Shown: piece after piece, positions 48,205 to 56,104 of the stretch
How positions within the stretch are numbered: position 1 is the stretch's first letter
How the letters are laid out: each line of letters opens with the position of its first letter
Source of the DNA: VRUE01 sp044867645
GTDB lineage: Bacteria; Actinomycetota; Thermoleophilia; Solirubrobacterales; 70-9
Assembly (NCBI GenBank): GCA_044867645.1
Contig: JBIOVI010000011.1
Coordinates: forward strand, 1-64,000
DNA length: 64,000 nucleotides
Reading direction: 5' to 3'
Program-made: the position numbers and the translations under genes
The notes under the pieces: model-generated
Databases searched by the model: none
Told to the model about the DNA's origin: nothing
What the model saw: only the letters and a program-made list of their open reading frames with translations

Positions 48205-50322
48205 ATGGACACGGCACGGAAGCGGGGACCGATCGGGCGGCTGGGGCGCTACGCCGCGACCCACAGGCGGGGAGTCTTCTTCGTCTGGGTGCTGATCTCG
48301 GTGGGCCTCGGGCTGCTGGCGCCACGGGTCGAGACGGCGCTCTCCGGCGCCGGCTGGGAGGCCAACGGCTCGGAGTCCGTCCGGGCCCGGGATCAGCTCC
48401 AGCGCGAGTTCGGCGGCGGCGGGTCCTACGCGCTCCAGGTTGCGGTCCACTCCTCCGGGGCCGGAGCGAGCGCGCCGCGGCTCCAGCGCACTGTGGCTGC
48501 GGTTGAACGGGTATTGGCCGCCGACTCCGCGGTCGGTGCCATCATCCCGCCGCACCCCGGCGCATCGATCTCCGCCGACGGCCGGACCGCGATTGTGGTC
48601 GGCACCGCCGCCCGCGGGCCGAACGAGATGGTCGCCGCCGCCGATCGCCTCAGGCCCGAGATCGCCGCCGCGGCGGGACCGGGAGTCGAGGCGAATCTGA
48701 CCGGCGCCGCCGCCATGTGGGCGGATTTCAACGAAGCCAACCGCGAGGCGATGCTGAAGTCGGAGCTGATCTCCTGGCCGGTGACGCTGGCGATTCTCGT
48801 CCTCGCCTTCGGCTCGCTGGTGGCCGCGGGCCTGCCGCTGATGCTGACGATCACCGGTCTCGTCGCCTCCGCCGGCGTCCTCTACCTCGGCTCCCTGATC
48901 TCGCCGATCTCGATCTGGGCGATGAACTTCGCGCTGATGTTCGCGCTGGCGCTCGGGATCGATTACGCGCTGTTCGTCGTCATGCGCTTCCGCGGTGCGC
49001 TCGCGGGCGAGCGCACCGCGGTCGAGGCGGTTGCCGAGACGATGGACAGTGCCGGCAAGGCGGTTCTCTTCTCCGCCCTCACCGTGCTCGTCTCGATCTC
49101 GGCGGTGCTGTTCGTCCCCAGCCCCGCCTTCCGTTCGGTCTCGCTGGGGATCATGGTCTCGGTCCTGTTCGTGCTGGCGGCGACGCTGACGTTGCTGCCG
49201 GCGGTGCTTGCCAAGCTCGGGCCCAGGGTCGACGGGTTGTCCCTGCCCTGGGCCGGCAGCGGCGATCGCGGCTCGCCGCGGCTCGCTCGCTGGGGGGAGC
49301 TGCTGTGGCGGCGCCCACTCCTGTTCGGCGGCGTCGCCCTGGCCCTCCTCGTCGGCCTCGCCCTCCCGGCCCTTAGCCTGAAGACGGGGATGCCCTCGAT
49401 AAAAGTCGTCCCCGTGGACGACTCCTCGCGAGCCGGCTACCGGCAGGTCAGCGCCGCCTTCGGCGCGGGCACGCCGGCGACGTTGCAGATCACCGCGCCG
49501 CGCTCCGCCCGCACGGCGGTGGTGGAGGGACTGGAAGACGACCCCGGCGTCGCCTCCGTCACTGCTCCCGTTGCCGGCTCAGGCGATGCGGTCCTGATCG
49601 GCGCGGTGCCGACCAGCGCCGCCGCGACGACCGAGCTCGGCGACACGATTGACCGGTTGCGAGGCACGCTGCCCCCGGCTGCGCTGGTTGGCGGCGCGGC
49701 CGCCGAGAACCACGACCTCGAGTCGGCGCTGTCGGCGAAGGCGCCATTGGCGATCGGGCTCATCATCGGGCTCGGGTTCCTGCTGCTACTGATCGCCTTC
49801 CAGGCGCCGCTGGTCGCGGCGATGGCCGTTCTCGCCAACCTGCTCTCGACCGCCGCCGCCTTCGGGGTCGCCAAGCTGATCTTCCAGGACGGTCACCTGA
49901 GCGGCCTGCTCGGCTTCGAATCGCAGGGCTTTCTCGACGCCTGGGGGCCGATCTTCTTCTTCGCGATGATCTTCGCGATCGCGATGGACTACACCGTCTT
50001 CCTGCTCTCCTCGGCGCGGGAACAGTGGGAGCGGACGGGAGACGCGAAGGAGGCGATGGTCGGCGGGCTGGCTCGCTCGGGGCGCGTCGTCCTCGCCGCC
50101 GGCGCGGTGATGGTCGCGGTCTTCTTCACCTTCGCCCTCTCGGGACCGCTGCCACCGAAGGAGATGGGGGTGATCCTCGGCGTCGCCGTCCTTCTCGACA
50201 CCTTCCCGGTCCGCCTGCTGTTGCTGCCGGTGTTCCTGCGGCTCGCCGGTCAGGCGGCCTGGGCGATGCCCTCCTGGCTCAACCGCACCCTGCCCGACGT
50301 CCGCTTCGGGCACGGCGACTAG
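48205..50322 (+). CDS. MMPL/RND-family transporter
   Basis: 705 residues with 12 predicted helices in two halves, each with a large extracytoplasmic loop after TM1 and TM7. MNFALMFALALGIDYALFVVMRFRGAL and FAMIFAIAMDYTVFLLSSAREQW are the proton-relay TM4/TM10 motifs (GIDYALF, AMDYTVF), and VLFSALTVLVSISAV is also typical. MMPL proteins export lipids or drugs. The strong GGAGGAGAGG ribosome-binding site and divergent ArsR gene suggest inducible efflux. Confidence 0.92.
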   Translation: MDTARKRGPIGRLGRYAATHRRGVFFVWVLISVGLGLLAPRVETALSGAGWEANGSESVRARDQLQREFGGGGSYALQVAVHSSGAGASAPRLQRTVAAVERVLAADSAVGAIIPPHPGASISADGRTAIVVGTAARGPNEMVAAADRLRPEIAAAAGPGVEANLTGAAAMWADFNEANREAMLKSELISWPVTLAILVLAFGSLVAAGLPLMLTITGLVASAGVLYLGSLISPISIWAMNFALMFALALGIDYALFVVMRFRGALAGERTAVEAVAETMDSAGKAVLFSALTVLVSISAVLFVPSPAFRSVSLGIMVSVLFVLAATLTLLPAVLAKLGPRVDGLSLPWAGSGDRGSPRLARWGELLWRRPLLFGGVALALLVGLALPALSLKTGMPSIKVVPVDDSSRAGYRQVSAAFGAGTPATLQITAPRSARTAVVEGLEDDPGVASVTAPVAGSGDAVLIGAVPTSAAATTELGDTIDRLRGTLPPAALVGGAAAENHDLESALSAKAPLAIGLIIGLGFLLLLIAFQAPLVAAMAVLANLLSTAAAFGVAKLIFQDGHLSGLLGFESQGFLDAWGPIFFFAMIFAIAMDYTVFLLSSAREQWERTGDAKEAMVGGLARSGRVVLAAGAVMVAVFFTFALSGPLPPKEMGVILGVAVLLDTFPVRLLLLPVFLRLAGQAAWAMPSWLNRTLPDVRFGHGD

Positions 50323-50360
50323 CGAAACGAGCACGGTCGCTCGCGACCAAGGTGTCGAGC

Positions 50361-50383
50361 GGCGGCGCCCCTGCCGCGCCGCC
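50361..50383. terminator. Hairpin between convergent genes
   Basis: GGCGGCGC ccctgcc GCGCCGCC, a perfect 8-bp GC stem between the MMPL stop and the stop of the minus-strand secreted protein. A bidirectional terminator is likely, although T-runs are poor. Confidence 0.5.
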
Positions 50384-50390
50384 GAATGCT

Positions 50391-51038
50391 CTATTCGACC
50401 CAAAGAGGCAGTGGTTCCGGTTTGCCGTTCTCCGCTTGGAGTGTCACGGTTTCTTTGTATTCGCCATCGGATTTCGTGGCGGCGCCGCCGGGGCAACCGA
50501 TTGTCGTCGTGTATTTGATGCCGGTTACCGCAAGCGTCATGTCGATGTCGTCGTACGGAATCGATTTGTTTGGTGTGTTCGTGAACGTCGCATGTTTGAG
50601 GTCCACCTGTTTTCCCGGGATGTGGATGACGCATTTGGCCGTTTTGATTGTCATTTCTTGAGGAAACCCCGAGCAGGTCAGGTCGACGGTCGCTGTCGGT
50701 GGGCTGCTTGTACTGACCAAATCTAGGACGAATTCGCACCCGTTTACTTCCACGGTCGCCCCTTCGCCATTGAGCATGCAGCCGCTGTAGGCGTTTTTCA
50801 ACGCCATGGAGGTGCTCTGTTTGATGATGCTCGCCGACCACTGCGACCCGGTGCATTCCGTTTTGCCGGCGCTGGTTTTGATGAACTGTTCGCCCGCAAT
50901 TTTTTTGCCTGTGACTGTCGCAGGGCTTTCCACGGTGTTGAAGAAGGGTCCGGTCGCCTGCGCCACCGCGCCCCCCGCTGCGCACATCGCAAGGATCGCG
51001 GTCATCGCCAATCCGAGCATCTTGAGGATGCGAGTCAT
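50391..51038 (-). CDS. Secreted protein of unknown function
   Basis: 215 residues with a signal peptide (1-26, ending AVAQA). The mature part is beta-rich with six cysteines (near 62, 91, 100, 122, 136, 182), suggesting disulfides. No family is recognised; ends EPLPLWVE. Its G+C is lower than that of the neighbours and its promoter region (51039-51100) is AT-rich, hinting at recent gain or special expression. Similar Thr/Ser-rich exported proteins are common in soil actinobacteria, but that is a general impression only. Confidence 0.65.
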   Translation of the reverse strand: MTRILKMLGLAMTAILAMCAAGGAVAQATGPFFNTVESPATVTGKKIAGEQFIKTSAGKTECTGSQWSASIIKQSTSMALKNAYSGCMLNGEGATVEVNGCEFVLDLVSTSSPPTATVDLTCSGFPQEMTIKTAKCVIHIPGKQVDLKHATFTNTPNKSIPYDDIDMTLAVTGIKYTTTIGCPGGAATKSDGEYKETVTLQAENGKPEPLPLWVE

Positions 51039-51091
51039 CTGATCACTCCTGACCCCTGCCCTAGAATTAATCGGATAATTTTAATCAAAAT

Positions 51092-51299
51092 AAGCGACTT
51101 CACGAGCTTGACACGCACCGCCTCGGCTTCACCACCCGGTACGCCCATCTGGCGTCGATCGCGAGCTGGGTCGGGGAGCAGGCGGTCGGCGGCACGCGGA
51201 TCGGCTTCGTCGGCTCCACGGGCGACTCGACTAGCGGCGCACCTGCACTTCGAGGTGCGCCGCTACGACACCCGATCGACCCATGCCCCTGCTGTTGGA
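51092..51299 (+). pseudogene. Remnant of M23 (LytM-like) peptidoglycan peptidase
   Basis: One frame reads THRLGFTTRYAHLASIASWVGE then IGFVGSTGDST, and a second frame, from 51240, continues HLHFEVRRYDTRSTHAP. Together these rebuild the C-terminal half of an M23 domain (YAHL, VGSTG.STG, HLHFEVR with its metal His). The frameshift falls at about 51225-51240 and the N-terminal half with the HxxxD motif is missing. It is a decayed gene end, with no start or signal peptide. Confidence 0.7.
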
Positions 51300-51431
51300 A
51301 GCGATCGCGTCTCGATCTCTCGGCTCCGAGGTTCAAATGGCACTATCGCGAGTGCGTGGGCGCCCACCGCGAGCCCCTCAAGCCGCCACGCGGATCCGAC
51401 TGCCTCTCTTTCCCGGCTTGCGCTGGGGCCC

Positions 51432-52028
51432 TTAGGCCTCTAGCCAGGTACCGCTGGGGCCGAGGTTGTGGATCGGGGTGTTGCCGATCTGGCTTTCACA
51501 GCCCCAGGACTCGTGGATGTGACCGCAGACGGCGAGGCGGGGACGCTTCTCTTCGACGACCTCAAGCAGGGCTTGGCTGCCGAAGTGGTCGCCGCTGCCG
51601 TTGGCGTCGCAGTGGCCTCGCGGGGGTGAGTGGAGGACGAGGATCGCATCCTCCGGGCAGTGGGCGAGCATCGTCGTCGCCGCCCCGTCATCGAGGTCGA
51701 AGCTCCAGTCCCAAGGGGTGACGGGGATCCCGGCGCCGAGGCCGAAGAATTCGACCCCCTCGATCGTGGTGCCGCCGCCGTGGAGGACGGTCGCGGCGCT
51801 CCAGCCGTCTGCCGCCTCGCGCAGCGCGTCCTCGGTCTCGTTGTTGCCTGGGACGAGGACGGTCGGAGTCTCGATCGTCGCCAGCGCGCCTACCGTCTCC
51901 TCGAGACCTTCGTGCACCGAGGCGAAGTCGCCGGCTCCGATCACGACGTCGGCCTCGGCCGACATCTCGACCAGCTTCGCGGCCTGGCTCAGGTCCCGGT
52001 GTAGATCGCTGAAGGCGAGCAGCTTCAC
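51432..52028 (-). CDS. Calcineurin-like metallophosphoesterase
   Basis: 198 residues. FSDLHRD (6-12, motif DxH), GAGDFAS (31-37, GD), VPGNNE (59-64, GNN/HE), HSPPRGHCD (133-141) and CGHIHESWG (168-176) are the five metallophosphoesterase motifs. The active site would hold two metals. It is cytosolic and likely acts on a nucleotide or phosphorylated small molecule. It is alone on its strand next to the decayed M23 gene, with 23 bases to the Vps62-like gene. Confidence 0.87.
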   Translation of the reverse strand: MKLLAFSDLHRDLSQAAKLVEMSAEADVVIGAGDFASVHEGLEETVGALATIETPTVLVPGNNETEDALREAADGWSAATVLHGGGTTIEGVEFFGLGAGIPVTPWDWSFDLDDGAATTMLAHCPEDAILVLHSPPRGHCDANGSGDHFGSQALLEVVEEKRPRLAVCGHIHESWGCESQIGNTPIHNLGPSGTWLEA

Positions 52029-52051
52029 GGCTCAAACCTACCGGGCGGAGC

Positions 52052-53992
52052 CTAAGCTTCCGCTGGCGCCGCGCGCCGAGGCAGGCGTTCGCGCCAGCGC
52101 TTCGCCGGAGCCTTGGCTGCCTCGGCCTGCAGGTCGAAGTAGAGAAGGGTGCGGCCGATTGCGATGTATGGGACAAGCAGGGCGAAGACGAGGGCGCCGA
52201 TCGCGTTGATCAGGAGCAGCGAGATGTCGGCGAAGATCAGCGCGAAGCCGAGGGCTGGGCCGGTGACAACGCCGATCAGCCAGAAGACGGCGGCGACCCG
52301 CAGCGTGTACCACCAACGACCGCGGACCAGCTCCGAGCTGTCCCGGAAGGCCTCGCGTAGCGGCTTGTCCTCGAAGAGGATCTGCTGCTGTAGGAAGAGC
52401 CAGCCGACGTACTTCCAGGCGGCGAAAGGCAGGCCGACTACGGTAATCGCCATCAGGAACACCCCCAGCGTCGCCAGCAGCTGGGCGCCGACGACGCGGC
52501 GGAAGCGGCGCCACATGCCGCGATAGGCGTCGAGGAAGCGCGTCTCGCCGGTCTCGCTGATCTGACGCACGGCGACGATCACCACGGCGGCGATCAGCGC
52601 CGAGGCGATCGGCCCGCCGATCCCGCTCAGCACTTCGCCCAAGGCCACATGCAGACCCGAGAGGCCGACCTTGTCGTCGAGGCTGCGGCCCGGGTCGCCG
52701 GTCAGCAGCCAGGTCAACGCGTTGAAGCCGCCGATGATCGGAATCGCGGTCAAGCCGATCGCCGTGAAGGTGCGCCAGTGGCGGAAGTACAGCCCGGCCG
52801 AAGAGGAGAGCAGCTGGCCGAAGGCACGAGCGCGGCGCAGGTTGCCGAGGTCCAGCGGCAGCCAGCGGGTGCGCCAGGCGATCGCCCCGATCAGCAGCAA
52901 CGCGAGGATCGGAATGAGGATCAGGATCAGGGGGGAGTCCTGGGTGTGGTTGAGGAAGGAGGTGACCTCCGCAACGGTCCCGCAGAAGGCCTTGGTCACC
53001 GTCGGCCCCATCACCGAGCCGGCCGGCAGTCGCGGGCTGGTCGAGCGGATTTCTTCCATCCAGGTCATCGGCGCGAGCCAGCGGTCCTTCGTAGCCGGCC
53101 CGGTCGGCCCGTTGTTGAAGCTCTTCTCCCACTCACCCCAGCGCCCTTCGTAGTCGAGCCAGCGGAACTGGCTGCGGGGGCCGGGGCGGGTCGGCACCTG
53201 GATCGGCTGCACGACCAGCTGCCGCAGTGGCGCGCTCGTGTCGTCGCAGCCGACCCCCGACCCCTTGCGACCGTTCTCGACGTAGACCGCTGCCTCGTAG
53301 AAGGTCGCGTGCGAGCCAGCGGCCGGGTAGACGACGGGGTGCGTTCCTTCCTTCTCGACCTTGCCGTCGGTCCACTCGGCCTTCTCGCCACCGCCGTGCT
53401 GGAAGAGGCCGATTTCGCTCGGGCCTTCTCTGAGCGCCCGGCGCGGATCGGAGGCTTCGAAGACGACCTGCATTCCCTCCCAGTCGCCCTCGTGCAGGTC
53501 GTTGAACTCGTTGAAATACCAGAAGAACCAGTACTGGACGGCGAGCCCGGGCCGGCCGGCCTGGCGGGCGATGTGGGCGTAGGTGACAGCGGGCGCCTTG
53601 CCTTCCCGCTTCAGCTTGGCGAAGTCGCGGGCGTAGACACAGGTGTCGCCGAGTGGGTCGCCGGGGAGGTTGAGGTGGTGGGGTTCGTCCAGTTCGGCGA
53701 TGTCGCCTGCGGTCGGGGCGCGTTTGATCGTCGTTTCGTCGCCGTCCCCGTCGGCTTCGGTCAGTTTCACCGCTGGATTGCCGAGCACGGTGTCGACAGT
53801 CGTCGCCTCATACTGCTCGCCGTCGATGTCGCAGATTTCGTCGCGTTCGCGCACCATCAGGCGCGGCGCGTAGGCCTCAATCAGCTCCTGGGCGGCCGAG
53901 TTGCCGTTCCCGCTTGTGGCATTGGCGCCGACGGGGAAGACCAGGCAGAGCAAAGTGGCCGTCGCGGACGCGAATGCCAGGCAGCGACCCAT
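52052..53992 (-). CDS. Vps62-like secreted domain fused to multi-pass membrane domain
   Basis: 646 residues. A signal peptide (1-26, NATSG) is followed by a 290-residue domain with LAVQYWFFWYFNEFNDLHEGDWEGMQVVFE, GLFQHGGGEKAEW and HPVVYPAAGSHATFYE, reminiscent of Vps62/DUF946 proteins and of NPP1-like aromatic cages. Then come a hydrophobic helix (SPLILILIPILALLLIGAIAW) and five or six further helices in a domain like the glycerophosphoryl-diester-phosphodiesterase membrane region (QILFEDKPLREAFRDSSELVRGRWW). The extracellular sensor/catalyst plus membrane bundle is an unusual fusion. Function unknown. ATG 53992 is chosen for the signal peptide. Confidence 0.7.
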   Translation of the reverse strand: MGRCLAFASATATLLCLVFPVGANATSGNGNSAAQELIEAYAPRLMVRERDEICDIDGEQYEATTVDTVLGNPAVKLTEADGDGDETTIKRAPTAGDIAELDEPHHLNLPGDPLGDTCVYARDFAKLKREGKAPAVTYAHIARQAGRPGLAVQYWFFWYFNEFNDLHEGDWEGMQVVFEASDPRRALREGPSEIGLFQHGGGEKAEWTDGKVEKEGTHPVVYPAAGSHATFYEAAVYVENGRKGSGVGCDDTSAPLRQLVVQPIQVPTRPGPRSQFRWLDYEGRWGEWEKSFNNGPTGPATKDRWLAPMTWMEEIRSTSPRLPAGSVMGPTVTKAFCGTVAEVTSFLNHTQDSPLILILIPILALLLIGAIAWRTRWLPLDLGNLRRARAFGQLLSSSAGLYFRHWRTFTAIGLTAIPIIGGFNALTWLLTGDPGRSLDDKVGLSGLHVALGEVLSGIGGPIASALIAAVVIVAVRQISETGETRFLDAYRGMWRRFRRVVGAQLLATLGVFLMAITVVGLPFAAWKYVGWLFLQQQILFEDKPLREAFRDSSELVRGRWWYTLRVAAVFWLIGVVTGPALGFALIFADISLLLINAIGALVFALLVPYIAIGRTLLYFDLQAEAAKAPAKRWRERLPRRAAPAEA

Positions 53993-54174
53993 CGCTGCCA
54001 ACGTACCAGCCGCTTCCTGACGGGCGCCGGAGAGGCGCCGGCGAGGCGCCCGCCGAAGGCGAACAGCGCCGAGAGCGAGAGCAGGTAGCCGTCGATGATC
54101 CACTGCACTCCAGTGGAGGATTCAGGCTGTCCGAATCCTCCTGCCTGGGCGGTTCGATAACCTCGCCCGCGCTC

Positions 54175-54348
54175 ATGCCCGACGTCTTCTGGATCGGCCT
54201 CGGAGTCACTGCCTTCTGCGTGTTGGTCGGCTTTGTCGCGGGTGTCAAATCGCGCACGACCCGCACGCTGACCGGCGTGGCGATCGGCGCTTACCTCGGC
54301 TTGATGGCGGGTTTTCCGCTGCTCGCGATCGGTCTCGCGACCAGCTAG
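54175..54348 (+). CDS. Small two-helix membrane protein
   Basis: 57 residues with two hydrophobic helices (about 4-24 and 34-54) joined by a basic turn (KSRTTRTLTG). Unknown function. ATG 54175 is likely; the longer upstream frame is non-coding in composition. It lies between divergent and co-directional genes and could be a membrane-protein regulator. Confidence 0.5.
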   Translation: MPDVFWIGLGVTAFCVLVGFVAGVKSRTTRTLTGVAIGAYLGLMAGFPLLAIGLATS

Positions 54349-54434
54349 CGGCGTCCCTCGCCCAGGCGTAACCTCTCCTGTAGCGGGTAGTGGACTCTCC
54401 CAGTCCAGCCCTGTGACAGGAACGGAGCGAAGAG

Positions 54435-55274
54435 ATGGCCCAGGCGACCTCGATTCCCGCGCTGACCCTCCATGACGGGGTCGAGATTCCCCAACTCGGC
54501 TTTGGCGTCTTCCAGGTGCCCCCCGACGACACCCAGCGGGCTGTCGAGGAGGCGCTCGAGGTCGGCTACCGCCACATCGACACCGCCGCGGCCTACCGCA
54601 ACGAGCGCGGCGTGGGGGCGGCAATCGCCACCTCTGGCATCCCCCGCGAGGAGCTCTTCATAACCACCAAGCTCTGGAACTCACAGCAGGGCTACGAGCT
54701 GACCCTGGGTGCCTGCGAGAAGAGCCTCGCTCGCCTCGACCTCGACCACGTCGACCTCTACCTGATCCACTGGCCGGTGCCCACCGAGGGCCGCGCTCTC
54801 GACACCTGGCGCGCCTTCGAACGGATCCACGAGGAGGGTCGCTCGCGCACGATCGGAGTCTCCAACTTCCGGATCGAGGACCTGGAGATGCTCGAACGGG
54901 AGGCCGGGGTGCAGCCGACCGTCAACCAGGTCGAGCTTCATCCCCACTTCCAGCAGGCCGAGCTGCGCGCCTGGCACGCGGAGCACGGCATCGCCACCGA
55001 GGCGTGGAGCCCGCTCGCGCAGGGCGCGCTGCTGAACAACGAGACGATTGTCGGGGTGGCCTCCCGCCACGGCAAAACGCCGGCGCAGGCAATTCTGCGC
55101 TGGCACCTTCAGCTCGGCAACGTCGTCATCCCGAAGTCGGTGACCCCGGAGCGGATCAAGGAGAACTTCGATCTCTTCGACTTCGAGCTCGGCGAGGAGG
55201 ACCTGACCGATATCGCCGCGCTCGACGTCGGCCAGCGGATCGGGCCCGACCCCGGTACCTTCATCGCCCCATAA
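54435..55274 (+). CDS. Aldo/keto reductase
   Basis: 279 residues, AKR barrel. Catalytic tetrad Asp49, Tyr54, Lys79 and His112 (GYRHIDTAAAYRNE, ITTKLWNS, LIHWPVP). The NADPH site is VIPKSVTPERIKENFDLFDFELGEED. Family AKR5-like, 2,5-diketo-D-gluconate-reductase type. It reduces carbonyls of sugars or xenobiotics in the cytosol. Its TAA stop is the first base set of the following 163-bp palindrome. Confidence 0.92.
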   Translation: MAQATSIPALTLHDGVEIPQLGFGVFQVPPDDTQRAVEEALEVGYRHIDTAAAYRNERGVGAAIATSGIPREELFITTKLWNSQQGYELTLGACEKSLARLDLDHVDLYLIHWPVPTEGRALDTWRAFERIHEEGRSRTIGVSNFRIEDLEMLEREAGVQPTVNQVELHPHFQQAELRAWHAEHGIATEAWSPLAQGALLNNETIVGVASRHGKTPAQAILRWHLQLGNVVIPKSVTPERIKENFDLFDFELGEEDLTDIAALDVGQRIGPDPGTFIAP

Positions 55275-55436
55275 GAACCTCTCTCATAACCCGCGTGTGC
55301 GACTGGCGAGGGCCGGACCGAGCGGGGGTAGGACGCAGGGAGGCCGAATGGCAGCGCCATTTGGCCGACCGAGGACGCCGCCCTGCGAAGTTGTCCGGCG
55401 CCGCCAGGCGTGCGTGGGGGTTATGAGAGAGGTTCT
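55274..55436. repeat. 163-bp palindromic element with 19-bp perfect ends
   Basis: AGAACCTCTCTCATAACCC (55274-55292) is exactly matched in reverse by 55418-55436. Inner arms continue imperfectly (CTGGCG..CCGGAC facing GTCCGG..CGCCAG), with GGCCgAATGGC agc GCCATTtGGCC at the centre. The whole intergenic region can form one long hairpin. The right end contains the start codon of the next gene and the left end touches the AKR stop. This is the size and shape of a MITE or of a large bacterial palindromic repeat. Confidence 0.75.
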
Positions 55437-56100
55437 GAACCTGAGGATCGTCAACGCGGTCGCGGCCACCGCATTTGTCATCGGCGGCTCGCTGTTCGCG
55501 ATCGGCGCGGCCCTGGCGCAGGCGGGTGCGTCGCCGAGTCTGTACCTGTCCGTCTACCTGACCGGCGGCGTCTTCTTCAGCAGCGGCGGCTACGCGTCGG
55601 TGGTCCAGGTCGCCAACGAGCCGGACGACCTTGGAGATCTGGCCCCGAGTAGGTGGCGCTGGTGGTCGCGCGAACCGCGACGGCTTGCCTGGCTCAGCGC
55701 CGCCGTCCTCTTCGCCGGCACCCTCGCCTTCGCGATCGACTTGGTCGACTCGTTCATCGGCGGGCTCGGCACCACGGCCGAGGACCGGCTCGTCTGGTCG
55801 CCCGACATGGTCGGTTGCGCTCTCTTCCTGGTCTCCGGCCATCTGGGCCTGGTCGCGATCGGCGGCTGGCGCTTCTGGCGCCGCCGCGACCTCGGCTGGT
55901 GGATCGTCGCCGTCAACCAGATCGGCTCGATCCTCTTCATGGTCTCCGCCGTCGCCTCCTTCGTGCGCCCTTCCACGCACGATGAGCTGGCCGTCGGCGT
56001 CGCCAACTGGGGCACGCTGACCGGCGCTCTCTGCTTCGCGATGGCGGGCGTCATGCAGGAGTTCGAGCACCCCGCCGGGCCGCGACGCCGGCGAGGCTGA
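55423..56100 (+). CDS. Unknown membrane protein with about five helices
   Basis: 225 residues: hydrophobic segments near 9-33, 40-60, 83-104, 124-145, 155-175 and 187-205. Trp/Arg-rich turns (RWRWWSREPRR, WRFWRRRDLGWW) give inside-positive anchors. No family recognised. ATG 55423 lies inside the right arm of the palindromic element, so folding of that hairpin could hide its ribosome-binding site. It ends 4 bases before the convergent monooxygenase gene. Confidence 0.65.
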   Translation: MREVLNLRIVNAVAATAFVIGGSLFAIGAALAQAGASPSLYLSVYLTGGVFFSSGGYASVVQVANEPDDLGDLAPSRWRWWSREPRRLAWLSAAVLFAGTLAFAIDLVDSFIGGLGTTAEDRLVWSPDMVGCALFLVSGHLGLVAIGGWRFWRRRDLGWWIVAVNQIGSILFMVSAVASFVRPSTHDELAVGVANWGTLTGALCFAMAGVMQEFEHPAGPRRRRG

Positions 56101-56104
56101 GGTC

